A DNA stretch of 63,520 nt from Actinomadura roseirufa (GCF_900659635.1 NZ_CAACVB010000016.1:1-63520), one strand, 5' to 3'. Shown: positions 24,279 through 32,896, numbered from the stretch's first letter. Notes: generated by a model not told the origin, from the letters alone. Made by a program: numbers and translations.

Positions 24279-24995
24279 ATGGCCAACCAAACACTGAAGC
24301 GCGGCGCGCTCCCGTCGCCACGGAGCACCCTCGCGGCCGCGGTGCCCCATGGCGCCCGCATCGGAGCGCCCACGAACTTCCTCATGTATCCCCAGAAGAT
24401 CTCGTGGTGGGGCAACTACGACAAGGGCGACTGTGTCAGCGCCGAAGAGGCGTTCGCGAAGGCCTGCAACGATCCGGAGATCTTCATCTCGGACGACGAG
24501 GTGATCAGGTGGGCGACGGCGCACGGTGTCCTGAACGGCGCCACCCTCGTCCAGGTCCTGGACTTCATGCAGGACGACGGATTCGTCGGGCCCGGCGTGC
24601 TCTATAACGACGGCCCCTACTACACCGTTGACTGGACGAAACCCCAAGTCCTGCAGAGCGCCATCTCCACCGGCCCCGTCAAGATCGGCATCGCGGCGGA
24701 TCAGATCGAGGTCGCCTACCGGACCACGGGCGGCGCGACGGGCTGGTTCGCCACGGACTTCCACGATGACCCGAACCTCGACCACTGCGTCTCGCTGTGC
24801 GGCTACGGCACCATCTCCTGGCTGGCGGAACAGTTCAAGGTCGACGTTCCCCCGCACATCGACGGGACGAAGCCGGGCTACGCCATGTTCACCTGGGACT
24901 CGATCGGGATCATCGACGTGCCGTCCTTGATCGCCATCACCGGCGAGGCCTGGCTCCGCCAGCCCACCACCGTGATCAAGTCCACCACCACCTGA
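24279..24995 (+). CDS. papain-fold (C1-like) cysteine-protease-like protein
   Basis: A 238-residue protein with a good ribosome-binding site (AAGGAG). GNYDKGDCVSAEEAFAKA places a Cys at the start of a helix, as in papain-like enzymes (GDC.S..A). Later LDHCVSLCGYG matches the His-containing H..LLVGYG strand, and MFTWDS fits the third region. There is no signal peptide, so it is cytoplasmic or exported by a non-classical route. Similar proteins occur in phages and actinobacteria. Protease activity is not proven: it could be an inactive papain fold. Confidence 0.6.
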   Translation: MANQTLKRGALPSPRSTLAAAVPHGARIGAPTNFLMYPQKISWWGNYDKGDCVSAEEAFAKACNDPEIFISDDEVIRWATAHGVLNGATLVQVLDFMQDDGFVGPGVLYNDGPYYTVDWTKPQVLQSAISTGPVKIGIAADQIEVAYRTTGGATGWFATDFHDDPNLDHCVSLCGYGTISWLAEQFKVDVPPHIDGTKPGYAMFTWDSIGIIDVPSLIAITGEAWLRQPTTVIKSTTT

Positions 24996-25013
24996 ACCGG
25001 CCGGTCGTGGCGG

Positions 25014-25048
25014 ACGCCGGGCGGGCCGTGGTGCGGTCCGCCCGGCGT
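25014..25048. terminator. bidirectional hairpin terminator
   Basis: ACGCCGGGCGGGCC (25014-25027) pairs with GGTCCGCCCGGCGT (25035-25048), with one G-T pair and a 7-base loop. It lies between the convergent papain-fold and peptidase genes. A near copy follows the second peptidase gene. Confidence 0.7.
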
Positions 25049-25062
25049 CGTGGTCGCTCAGG

Positions 25063-26868
25063 TCAGCGGGTTCCGAGGAGGATGGACGGCGGCACCCGCG
25101 TCGCCACCGGCGGCAGCTTCGTGCCGTTCCCGGCGGCGTTCGCTTGGGTCGCCATCGCGCTCGCGTCCGCTACTCCCTTGGTCGCGGGCGGGGGGCCGGG
25201 GTTGGGTTCGAAGGGTTGGACGTCGCCGACGCAGACCTTGCCGGCGGGCGGCAGTGTCCCGGCGACGAGGTAGGCGTCGACCGCTTCCGTCACGCACTTG
25301 GAGGTGCCGTAGGCGGTGTGGCCCCAGCTGTTGCTGGACAGCAGGCGGCTGTTGGGCAGGAGCTTGCTGGAGGAGACCGCCTCGTTGTAGTTCGTGGCCG
25401 GGTCGTAGTAGTTCCCCACGAACAGGACCGGAACGCTCGTCCGGCGGTTGAAGGGGCCGGTGTAGGCGTCCTCGTCGCGGACCGTCCAGGCGTCACCGGC
25501 GCACTGGACGCTCGTCCATCCCCACGCGCGCCCGAAGTAGGGTGCGCGCTTGTCGGCGGCCGCCGTCAGCGCGGGCCAGCTTCCCGCCTTCTTCGGGTGC
25601 AGGCCGTCGGTGCAGATGACACTGCTCTGCGCATCTTGCTCGTTGTTGTACGGAAAGTCCTTAGCCAGGACCTTCGCCGCGGCTTCCTTCTGCCGCTTGA
25701 CCTCGGTGCGGCGCTCGGCGATGCGGGCGGCGAGGGCCTTGCGCGCCGCGGCCGCCTGCGCCGCCGTCGACTTGGGCGAGGTCGCCTTCCAGAGGGTGGA
25801 GGCGATCCCGTCGACGATCGCGAAGCCGTCGGGGTAGTACAGCGCGCCGAGCACACCGCCGATGAAGTCGGCGTAGGTGACCTTCTCGCCCTCGACGTCG
25901 GCGGGCTTGGCCTTCAGCCGCTTGGCGAGGACGTCGAAGTTCTTGACGGGATCTCCGTATCCCGCGAACTCGCACTTCGGCTTGCCCGCCTTGGCGCAGC
26001 GCGCGAGGATCTCCCGCAGCGCCTTGGAGGCCCCGTCGGCGGACCGCATCCGGTCGTCCAGGATCTGGCTCGCGGTCTTTCGGGTGCCGGCCCAGGAGAC
26101 GGGGTCGATGACACCGTCCGCGGCCACGGCGCGCAGCCGGTCGGGGAACATGTTCGCGTAGTACTGGCCGAGCGCGGTCCCGTAACTGAAGCCGACGTAG
26201 GTCAGTTTCTTGTCGCCGACCGCGCGGCGCAGGACGTCCATGTCACGCGCCGCCTCGGCGGTGGACATCGCGCCCGCCAGCTTCTTACCGCTCGTCGAGC
26301 AGCCCTTACCGAGGGCCTTGGCCGACTTGATGTAGGCGGCCTCCTGCTTGGAGCCGACCGGGAAGGCCACGTTCATTCCCGCCATCGCGAGAGTCTGGTC
26401 CTTCGTCGACTTGAAGCACTTCACATTGGCGCTGAACCCGATGCCGCGAGGGTCGAAGCCGACGACGTCGAAGCGGTCGAGGACGTCCGGGCCGAAGATC
26501 TCGCGTGCCTGGTAGGCCAGCGCCGTGCCCTGGCCGCCGGGCCCGCCCGGGTTGACGAACAGGCTCCCGATCCGCTGCTTGGCCTTCCGCGCCTTCACCC
26601 GGAGAACGGCGACCTCGGTCGTCGGGCCCTTCGGGTCGTCGTAGTCCAAGGGCAGCCGTACGGTCGCGCATTCGGCGTAGTCATAGCACTTGTACCAGCC
26701 GAGCTTCGGGACGGGCACCCGGTCGACCCGGTTCTTCTCGACCGCGCTCGTCGTGTCGCCGGTCCGGACGCCGGCGCCGCCCGGATCGGCCAGGGCGGCG
26801 CCGGCGAACGCGGGCACGAGCAGCGCACCGGCCACGCCGGCCGCGAGCATCCTGTGTCTGAGGGGCAT
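25063..26868 (-). CDS. secreted alpha/beta-hydrolase, tripeptidyl aminopeptidase (Tap/SlpD family), copy 1
   Basis: A 601-residue exported peptidase with a signal peptide ending AGAALA (21-26). The alpha/beta-hydrolase parts are the oxyanion segment SLFVNPGGPGGQG (102-114), nucleophile Ser228 in GFSYGT, Asp489 in NYYDPATNY and His517 in SWGHTAYG. The Pfam-type Abhydrolase and TAP C-terminal arrangement matches Streptomyces tripeptidyl aminopeptidases, which clip tripeptides from protein N-termini outside the cell. The gene is complete and a tandem paralogue of identical length lies 424 bases upstream. Its 5' region is nearly identical to that of the paralogue, so both are probably expressed alike. 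Confidence 0.88.
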   Translation of the reverse strand: MPLRHRMLAAGVAGALLVPAFAGAALADPGGAGVRTGDTTSAVEKNRVDRVPVPKLGWYKCYDYAECATVRLPLDYDDPKGPTTEVAVLRVKARKAKQRIGSLFVNPGGPGGQGTALAYQAREIFGPDVLDRFDVVGFDPRGIGFSANVKCFKSTKDQTLAMAGMNVAFPVGSKQEAAYIKSAKALGKGCSTSGKKLAGAMSTAEAARDMDVLRRAVGDKKLTYVGFSYGTALGQYYANMFPDRLRAVAADGVIDPVSWAGTRKTASQILDDRMRSADGASKALREILARCAKAGKPKCEFAGYGDPVKNFDVLAKRLKAKPADVEGEKVTYADFIGGVLGALYYPDGFAIVDGIASTLWKATSPKSTAAQAAAARKALAARIAERRTEVKRQKEAAAKVLAKDFPYNNEQDAQSSVICTDGLHPKKAGSWPALTAAADKRAPYFGRAWGWTSVQCAGDAWTVRDEDAYTGPFNRRTSVPVLFVGNYYDPATNYNEAVSSSKLLPNSRLLSSNSWGHTAYGTSKCVTEAVDAYLVAGTLPPAGKVCVGDVQPFEPNPGPPPATKGVADASAMATQANAAGNGTKLPPVATRVPPSILLGTR

Positions 26869-27243
26869 GTGGTTCCCTTCGGGGGATCGATGCCTATCCC
26901 GCGCGAGGCGCGGATCGGTGCACCGATTCTCATGCGCACCACCCCGTCCCGTGATCCACCGTCTGGTCCCACATTCATCTCAGGAGATCATTCGGAAGGT
27001 GGATTGACGCGCCCACGGTCGGCACGACAAACGATGGCGATACAATGGCGCCCGCCTCGTCCCTTTCGGCATGCCCGGCCGCGGTCACCGCCCGCATTCC
27101 CGTCGTTGCCATTTGCGCAACGGAACTGTCATCGTCGAGGTGGCAGGCGCTGAACTCGAACCCGATGACGAGACCGCCCCGCCGTTGCTTCGCTTGAGAT
27201 ATTTCGCCTGGTCGAAGCCGGTTCCGCGCGTTCGGGACGGCGA

Positions 27244-27278
27244 ACGCCGGGCGGGCCCCGTCGCGGCCCGCCCGGCGT
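27244..27278 (-). terminator. hairpin terminator after peptidase copy 2
   Basis: ACGCCGGGCGGGCC (27244-27257) pairs perfectly with GGCCCGCCCGGCGT (27265-27278) around a 7-base loop. It is the duplicate of the hairpin at 25014-25048. The stretch 27013-27243 between the two repeat units holds no gene I can support. Confidence 0.7.
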
Positions 27279-27292
27279 CATGGTCGCTCAGT

Positions 27293-29098
27293 TCACCGCG
27301 TCCCGAGGAGGATGGAGGGCGGTACGCGCGTCGCCACCGGCGGGAGCTTGGTGCCATTCCCGGTGGCGTTGGCTTGGTTCGCCATCGCGCTCGCGTCCGC
27401 AGGTCCCTTGGTCGTGGGAGCCGGTCTGGGGTGCGGCTCGAAGGGCTGGGTGTCGCCGACGCAGACCTTGCCGGCGGGCGGCAGTGTCCCGGCGACGAGG
27501 TAGGCGTCGACCGCTTCCGTCACGCACTTGGAGGTGCCGTAGGCGGTGTGGCCCCAGCTGTTGCTGGACAGCAGGCGGCTGTTGGGCAGCAGTTTGCTGG
27601 AGGAGACCGCCTCGTTGTAGTTGGTGGCCGGGTCGTAGTAGTTCCCCACGAACAGGACGGGAGCGCTGGTCCGGCGGTTGAAGGGGCCGGTGTAGGCGTC
27701 CTCGTCGCGGACCGTCCAGGCGTCACCGGCGCACTGGACGCTCGTCCATCCCCACGCGCGCCCGAAGTAGGGTGCGCGCTTGTCGGCGGCCGCCGTCGCC
27801 GCAGGCCAGCTTCCCGCCTTCTTCGGGTGCAGGCCGTCGGTGCAGGTGACACCGCTGAACGCGTCTAGGCCGTTGTCGTAGGGGAAGTCGTAGGCCAGGA
27901 CTTTCTCCGCGGCTTCCTTCTGCCGCTTGACCTCGGCCCGCCGCTCGGCGATGCGGGTGGCGAGGGCCCGGCGTGCAGCGCCCGCCTGCGCCGCCGTCGA
28001 CGTGGGTGAGGTCTCCCTCCAGAGTTCGGAGGAGAACTCGTCGATGAACGTGTAGCCGCCCGGGGCGTACAGCCAGGTCTGCACGGCGCTGATGAAGTCG
28101 GAGTAGAAGACCCTCGCGCCTTCGGCGCCGGCGGGCTTGGCCTTCAGTCGCTTGGCGAGGACGTCGAAGTTCTTGACGGGGTCTCCGTATCCCGCGAACT
28201 CGCATTTCGGCTTGCCCGCCTTGGCGCACCGGACGAGGAGTTCGTGCAGCGCCTTGGCCGTGCCGTCGGCGGTCCGCAGCCGATCGTCGAGAATCCGCCC
28301 CGCGGTCGCGGGAGTGCCGGTCCAGGAGACGGGGTTGACGACGCCGTCCGCGGCCACGGCGCGCAGCCGGTCGGGGAACATGTTCGCGTAGTACTGGCCG
28401 AGCACCGTGCCATAGCTGAAGCCGAGATAGGTCAGTTTCTTGTCGCCGACCGCGCGGCGCAGGACGTCCATGTCGCGCGCCGCCTCGGCGGTGGACATCG
28501 CGCCCGCCAGCGTCTTCCCGCTCGTCGAGCAGCCCTTACCGAGCGCCCTCGACGACGCGATGAAAGCCGACTCCTGCTTCCCGCCGACCGGGAACGCCAC
28601 GCCACTTCCCTGCAGCGCGAGTGTCTGGTCCCTCGTGGACTTGAAGCACTTCACATTGACGCTGAACCCGATGCCGCGCGGGTCGAAGCCGATGACGTCG
28701 AAGCGGTCGAGGACGTCAGGGCTGAGGAAGGAGGGCGCCTGGTAGGCCATCGCGGTCCCCTGGCCGCCGGGCCCGCCGGGATTGACGAACAGGCTCCCGA
28801 TGCGCTGCTCGGCCTTCCGCGCCTTCATCCTCAGAACGGCGACCTCGGTCGTCGGGCCCTTCGGGTCGTCGTAGTCCAGGGGCAGCCGGACGGTCGCGCA
28901 TTCGGCCCTGTCGTAGCACTCGTACCAGTGGAGCTTCGGTGCCGGCACGCGGTCGACCCGGTTCTTCTCCGCCGCGCTCGTCGTGTCGCCGGCCCGGACG
29001 CCGGCGCCGCCCGGATCGGCCAGGGCGGCGCCGGCGAACGCGGGCACGAGCAGCGCACCGGCCACGCCGGCCGCGAGCATGCTGTATCTGAGGGGCAT
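27293..29098 (-). CDS. secreted alpha/beta-hydrolase, tripeptidyl aminopeptidase (Tap/SlpD family), copy 2
   Basis: A 601-residue protein starting at MPLRYSMLAAG; a longer upstream frame is spurious. It has the same signal peptide, GFSYGT nucleophile and NYYDPATNY/SWGHTAYG blocks as copy 1. The two differ most in the helical cap, where copy 2 has VFYSDFISAVQTWLYAPGGY and copy 1 has VTYADFIGGVLGALYYPDGF, so substrate preference may differ. It is a tandem paralogue with duplicated promoter and terminator. It acts outside the cell. Confidence 0.88.
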   Translation of the reverse strand: MPLRYSMLAAGVAGALLVPAFAGAALADPGGAGVRAGDTTSAAEKNRVDRVPAPKLHWYECYDRAECATVRLPLDYDDPKGPTTEVAVLRMKARKAEQRIGSLFVNPGGPGGQGTAMAYQAPSFLSPDVLDRFDVIGFDPRGIGFSVNVKCFKSTRDQTLALQGSGVAFPVGGKQESAFIASSRALGKGCSTSGKTLAGAMSTAEAARDMDVLRRAVGDKKLTYLGFSYGTVLGQYYANMFPDRLRAVAADGVVNPVSWTGTPATAGRILDDRLRTADGTAKALHELLVRCAKAGKPKCEFAGYGDPVKNFDVLAKRLKAKPAGAEGARVFYSDFISAVQTWLYAPGGYTFIDEFSSELWRETSPTSTAAQAGAARRALATRIAERRAEVKRQKEAAEKVLAYDFPYDNGLDAFSGVTCTDGLHPKKAGSWPAATAAADKRAPYFGRAWGWTSVQCAGDAWTVRDEDAYTGPFNRRTSAPVLFVGNYYDPATNYNEAVSSSKLLPNSRLLSSNSWGHTAYGTSKCVTEAVDAYLVAGTLPPAGKVCVGDTQPFEPHPRPAPTTKGPADASAMANQANATGNGTKLPPVATRVPPSILLGTR

Positions 29099-29382
29099 GG
29101 GTTTCCTTTGGGGGGATCGATGCCTTTCCCGCGCGAGGCGCGGATCGGTGCGCCGATTCTCGTGCGCCCCGGGCCGCACCGTGATCGACTTACCGGCCAC
29201 ACATCCGCCTCAGAGATCATTCTGGAGGCTGATTGACGGTCGCTCCGGTGAGTGACGAACCCGCGAACCGGGTGGCCGTTGACCGATCCGGCTCATTGGC
29301 GGCCGCTCTCTTCTCGCGGCCTGGCGCCGACGTTCGTCCCGCCTTAGCCTGGTGCGCCGGTGTCCAACGGGGGTGACGGGCG

Positions 29383-31062
29383 ATGGGCGAGTGGCGGATC
29401 GAGGGATTCCGCGAAGTCCGCGAACTCGGCTCGGGTGCCCAGGGACGGGTCGTCCTGGCGCGCCGTGAGAAGACCGGTACCCCGGTGGCGATCAAGTATC
29501 TGCTCGATCGCGCGGAGGACGAGAAGACGCGCCTGCGTGATGAGGCGGTGATGCTGGGCCGTGTCGATGCCCCGCACGTGGCCCGGCTCTACAGTTTCGT
29601 GGAGAGCGAGCACGGCGTGGCGATCGTGATGGAGGCGGTCGACGGCGTCTCGCTGAAGCGCATTCTGGCCGAACACGGCGTGCTCGCACCCGAGGCAGCT
29701 CTCATTGTTCTCAAGGGCTCGCTGCTCGGGCTGGCCGCCGCGCACGGCGCCGGTGTCATCCACCGTGACTACAAACCCGCGAACATCGTCGTCCAGGCGG
29801 ACGGGCTCAGTAAACTCATCGACTTCGGAGTGGCGACTCCGGTGGGGCGGCGGTCCCGCTCCGGCACACCCTTTTACATGGCGCCCGAGCAATGGCGCGG
29901 AGAACCGGCGACCCCCGCCACCGATGTGTACGCCGCCACCTGCGTGTTCTTCGAGTGCGTCACCGGCCGCCGCCCTTTCGGGGAGACCGCCGCGCCGGCG
30001 CTCATGGCACAGCACCTCACCGCTCCCATTCCGCTCAAGGACGTGCCCGAGGCACTGCACCCTCTCCTCGTACGAGGAATGGCCAAAAGCGCCGGCCACC
30101 GTCCGCCGAGCGCCCAGGACCTGGTGACCGAGCTGGAAAGCATCGCGGCGGCGGCTTACGGCACGGACTGGGAGCAACGCGGCGTCCGCGCGCTGGCGGG
30201 CGCGGCCGTCGCACTCGCGGCGCTCTTCCCGCTGGTCGCCGCCGGGATCTCCGGAACGACCGCGATCGGTGTGACGAGCGTCCTGGGGACCAAGCTCACC
30301 GCGGCCGCCGTGGGCGCCGCCGTGGCCGTCACCGTGGGCGGCGCCTACGTCGCCGCCGGCCGGGACAAGGCGCCCGAGCGCACCGCCGCATCGGTGACGC
30401 TCAGGGTCGCCTCCCTGACCCAGAGGACCCGCGTGACGGAGGCGACCGCCCAGTACGTCATCGTGGACGGTATCCGCGACCCCGCCGTCGCAGCCGAGAT
30501 CAACACTGTTCTCAAGGGCACCGCCGACGGTCTGGTCCGCCGATGGGCGGACGAGCGCTCGAAGTTCGGCCTGCTCCGCGACGAGACACCGTGGCGGGCG
30601 AGCGCGACCGTGACCTTCGGCGCACGGGGCCCCAGGCTCCTGTCCGTCTATGACACGCTGGGCAGCCCGCAGACGACCAGCGGCTACATCAGCGGCCTGA
30701 CCGTCTCGGTGGACCTGGCCGACGGCCGGCGCCTCGGTCCCCGGGACCTGTTGTCGTCCTCCGCGTTCACCGCGGCCGGGCTCCGCCGTCTCGCCCGGGA
30801 GATCACGCGAGGCGACCCCGACGGGCGGATCCCCGACGGCTCCATCTGCTACAACGGCCCGCCCCTCGCGGCCACGGACCTGACCCGCGGATGGCTCGGG
30901 CTGCTGCCGACCGCCCAGGGAATGACGTTCATCCTCACCGAGGCTCTCGAAATGGGCTGCGTCGGAGCCGACCGGGGGAAGGAGTACAAGGTGCCCTACT
31001 CGCGTCTACGGCCGTTCGTGCGACCGGAAATCATCGAACGCGCCACGGCCACCCGCCCTTGA
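29383..31062 (+). CDS. membrane Ser/Thr protein kinase with C-terminal DUF3298/RsiV-like domain
   Basis: A 559-residue protein. The Hanks kinase domain (1-260) is complete: GSGAQGRV loop, Lys38, HRDYKPAN with Asp129 and Asn134, DFG 147-149 and APE 167-169. Two hydrophobic stretches (270-290 and 305-325) follow. The C-terminal part (about 335-555) contains RDLLSSSAFTAAGLRRLARE, GMTFILTEALEMGC and YKVPYSRLRPFV, like the DUF3298 domain of RsiV-type sensors. There are no PASTA repeats. The HRDY variant of HRDL is tolerated. The sensor domain would be outside if only one span crosses the membrane. It converges on a HbpS-like gene. Confidence 0.85.
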   Translation: MGEWRIEGFREVRELGSGAQGRVVLARREKTGTPVAIKYLLDRAEDEKTRLRDEAVMLGRVDAPHVARLYSFVESEHGVAIVMEAVDGVSLKRILAEHGVLAPEAALIVLKGSLLGLAAAHGAGVIHRDYKPANIVVQADGLSKLIDFGVATPVGRRSRSGTPFYMAPEQWRGEPATPATDVYAATCVFFECVTGRRPFGETAAPALMAQHLTAPIPLKDVPEALHPLLVRGMAKSAGHRPPSAQDLVTELESIAAAAYGTDWEQRGVRALAGAAVALAALFPLVAAGISGTTAIGVTSVLGTKLTAAAVGAAVAVTVGGAYVAAGRDKAPERTAASVTLRVASLTQRTRVTEATAQYVIVDGIRDPAVAAEINTVLKGTADGLVRRWADERSKFGLLRDETPWRASATVTFGARGPRLLSVYDTLGSPQTTSGYISGLTVSVDLADGRRLGPRDLLSSSAFTAAGLRRLAREITRGDPDGRIPDGSICYNGPPLAATDLTRGWLGLLPTAQGMTFILTEALEMGCVGADRGKEYKVPYSRLRPFVRPEIIERATATRP

Positions 31063-31107
31063 CGCCGGAACGCGGCCACCCGCCGAGACGGTGCCCGCCG
31101 GTTCCGC

Positions 31108-31152
31108 CAGACCGGGGCGGAGCCGCGGACACCGCGGCTCCGCCCCGGTCTG
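31108..31152. terminator. perfect 21-bp bidirectional hairpin terminator
   Basis: The arms 31108-31128 and 31132-31152 are perfectly complementary over 21 bp around a 3-base ACA loop. It sits between the convergent kinase and HbpS-like genes. A stem this long is likely to stop transcription from both sides. Confidence 0.8.
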
Positions 31153-31192
31153 AAGGCCGAACACGTCGACGGACCGGTGACCTTTTCCCCGG

Positions 31193-31744
31193 TCAGCGCT
31201 GGATGGCGGCGAGGACGTCGTTGGCGATGGCCTCGTCGATCCTGCCGTCGGGCGCGCCACCGACGCCGATGCCCGCGACGGGGAAGCCCTTGTAGAAGAC
31301 GGGGACGCCGCCGGGCAGCACGAGCGTGCCCGGGATCTGCTTGATCGTTTCGTTTCCGGCCAGGGCGCTGGTGGGCTGGCCGAATGCCACGGCGGTGTAG
31401 GCCTTGCGCCTGGCGGACTCGAAGGTCTGCGGGCCCGACTTGCGGAGGCGGACCACGAGCCGGATGGTGCCGGCACGTTCCATGATGACCAGCGTGACGC
31501 GCTGGTTCCCGTGCCGCCGCGCCGAGCGCACGAACGCCTTGGTCGCCCGGACGAGCGCGCTGTTGGTCAGGACCCGTTCCGGTGCCGTGGCCTTGCCGTG
31601 CCCCTTGCCGTGCCCACCGTCCCCGCCGCGGACGGTGATGACGGCGGACGGCGCCGCGGCGGACGCCGTCCCCGCGACCCCGCAGGTGCCGGCCGCGACG
31701 GCGCCCACCACGAGGGCGCCGCCGATGACATGCCTGATCGACAT
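31193..31744 (-). CDS. secreted HbpS/GlcG-like (DUF336) protein
   Basis: A 183-residue exported protein with a signal peptide ending GTASAAA. The mature part is a GlcG/HbpS domain: FESARRKAYTAVAFGQPTSA, LPGGVPVFYKGFPVAGIGVG, and GAPDGRIDEAIANDVL. HbpS of Streptomyces binds haem and modulates a redox sensor kinase; GlcG-type proteins also occur without that role. A His/Gly/Lys-rich stretch (GGHGKGHGK) after the signal could bind metal. It sits tail to tail with a Ser/Thr kinase gene. A 19-bp palindrome lies 25 bases before the start. Confidence 0.8.
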   Translation of the reverse strand: MSIRHVIGGALVVGAVAAGTCGVAGTASAAAPSAVITVRGGDGGHGKGHGKATAPERVLTNSALVRATKAFVRSARRHGNQRVTLVIMERAGTIRLVVRLRKSGPQTFESARRKAYTAVAFGQPTSALAGNETIKQIPGTLVLPGGVPVFYKGFPVAGIGVGGAPDGRIDEAIANDVLAAIQR

Positions 31745-31768
31745 GGTTCTCCCCGAATCTCCGACATG

Positions 31769-31787
31769 CGATTACATAGAGTAATCG
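31769..31787. promoter_or_regulatory. perfect 19-bp palindrome, probable operator
   Basis: CGATTACATAGAGTAATCG: 7-bp arms around ATAGA, 25 bases upstream of the HbpS-like ATG. The position and AT content suit a repressor site over the promoter. The remaining 31788-31902 holds nothing recognisable. The cognate regulator is not obvious in the window. Confidence 0.55.
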
Positions 31788-31902
31788 TTCAGATATGCAC
31801 GGTAATGGAATCGGGATCTGGGGACAACCTGCCGGGCGCAGCGCGCCGAGCAACTCTCGGAAAACGAATCACCATGGGTTCCACAAGGCGGCGTGGCCCC
31901 GG

Positions 31903-32160
31903 CTAGTACCGTCCCAGGCCGAGGGCGGTGCCGTCTCCGTTGGTGACGACGGAGACGTGCGCGGTGCCGTCCGAAGCGAGCGCGGCCTGGCCGTGGCCGA
32001 CGGCGAGGCCGTACTCGATCGCCGTGGCGAACGCGAGGAGGGCGGGAAACAGTGCGCCCACTGCCAGCACCCGCACCCTGCGCTGCCTGGGGCCGCGTTC
32101 AGATCGGCGATCGCCGGTCAGCGTGCTCGCCGTGGTCGTCACGGGAAAGCGCATCTTCAT
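31903..32160 (-). CDS. small membrane or secreted protein, unknown
   Basis: An 85-residue protein starting at MKMRFPVTTT, with AGAGGAGAG 7 bases before the ATG. One hydrophobic segment (VRVLAVGALFPALLAFATAI, about 29-48) could be an anchor or a late signal sequence. No domain is recognised; the C-terminus VSVVTNGDGTALGLGRY is outside if the segment is a signal. A real gene is supported by the ribosome-binding site and the hydrophobic pattern only. Confidence 0.5.
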   Translation of the reverse strand: MKMRFPVTTTASTLTGDRRSERGPRQRRVRVLAVGALFPALLAFATAIEYGLAVGHGQAALASDGTAHVSVVTNGDGTALGLGRY

Positions 32161-32299
32161 CGGGACTCTCCTCTTTCCGACGTGAGAACCGTCCACAACT
32201 AGATAGGCGCGGGGGTTACACCCCACGTCCACAGGGAGCGCTGAACGCGCGTCGGCCCCAGCGTCTGCTGGGGCCGAGCGGGGACGGTCGGGGCCGAGA

Positions 32300-32896
32300 T
32301 CAGGCGGTTCCCGCCGCGGCGGCGCCGCCCCGGTGGGTGAGCTTGGGCAGAACCTCGGCGGCGGGGGCGGTGCGGCGCAGGTGCCGCAGGCCCAGGGCCG
32401 ACAGGATGAGCATGATGGCGGCGCCGGCGAAGGCGGTGTAGGCGGCGATGAGGGCGATGCGGCCCATCTCCCAGAAGGCGTAGGCGTTCAGGAGCATGCC
32501 GCGCAGCGTGGTGCCCTTGAAGACGGTGTTGACCTGCGCGGCCAGCGCCGCGTTGTTCGGCTCGGCCATGGCCTTGGCCGACAGTTGCGAGTAGGTCTGG
32601 CCGCCGCTCATCTCCTTGAGGTGGACGGCGATGTAGTGGTCGGCGTACGCCTTGGCCTGCGGGCCGGTGGTGAGCTGCTGCCCCGCGTACTGGTCGAGGT
32701 GGGGGCCGACCTCCTTGGAGGCCAGCTCGGGGCTGCCCTTGGCCGGGAAGTAGATCTTCTGTGCGGCCAGCTGGTCGCGGACGCTGTCGGTGGCGAACTG
32801 GTGTCCCCACATCGCCAGCGCGCCGGCCACGATCAGGACCACGGCGACGACGAGTCCGGCGCCGGCCAACAGGGCATCGAAAGTACGGCGGTTCAC
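32300..32896 (-). CDS. membrane protein with two spans, unknown
   Basis: A 198-residue protein starting at GTG 32896 (VNRRTFDALLAGAG), preceded by GGGGAGG. There is a span near the N-terminus (LLAGAGLVVAVVLIVAGALA), an extracytoplasmic loop of about 120 residues rich in conserved-looking charged residues (GPHLDQYAGQQLTTGPQAKA), and a second span (IALIAAYTAFAGAAIMLILS). I recognise no named family. It is monocistronic by spacing. The gap upstream (32897-33088) shows no gene. Confidence 0.65.
   Translation of the reverse strand: MNRRTFDALLAGAGLVVAVVLIVAGALAMWGHQFATDSVRDQLAAQKIYFPAKGSPELASKEVGPHLDQYAGQQLTTGPQAKAYADHYIAVHLKEMSGGQTYSQLSAKAMAEPNNAALAAQVNTVFKGTTLRGMLLNAYAFWEMGRIALIAAYTAFAGAAIMLILSALGLRHLRRTAPAAEVLPKLTHRGGAAAAGTA

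Larger units (their letters stand above)
25014..27012 (-). repeat. tandem duplication unit 1 (peptidase gene with flanks)
   Basis: The segment from the terminator to about 140 bases upstream of the gene recurs at 27244-29240 in the same orientation, with a period of 2230 bases. Flank similarity (for example GCGAGGCGCGGATCGGTGC upstream, in both copies) shows that the promoter and terminator were duplicated with the gene. Confidence 0.75.
27244..29240 (-). repeat. tandem duplication unit 2 (peptidase gene with flanks)
   Basis: The second copy of the unit at 25014-27012. Coding parts are highly similar, with blocks of divergence in the lid region (about residues 325-420), so the copies have started to specialise or have been partly homogenised by gene conversion. 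Confidence 0.75.

Noticed and set aside
27071..27243. Frame with NGTVIVEVAGAELEPDDETA between the two peptidase copies
   Set aside because: It looks faintly protein-like but has no supported start, runs into the terminator repeat, and matches nothing I recognise.
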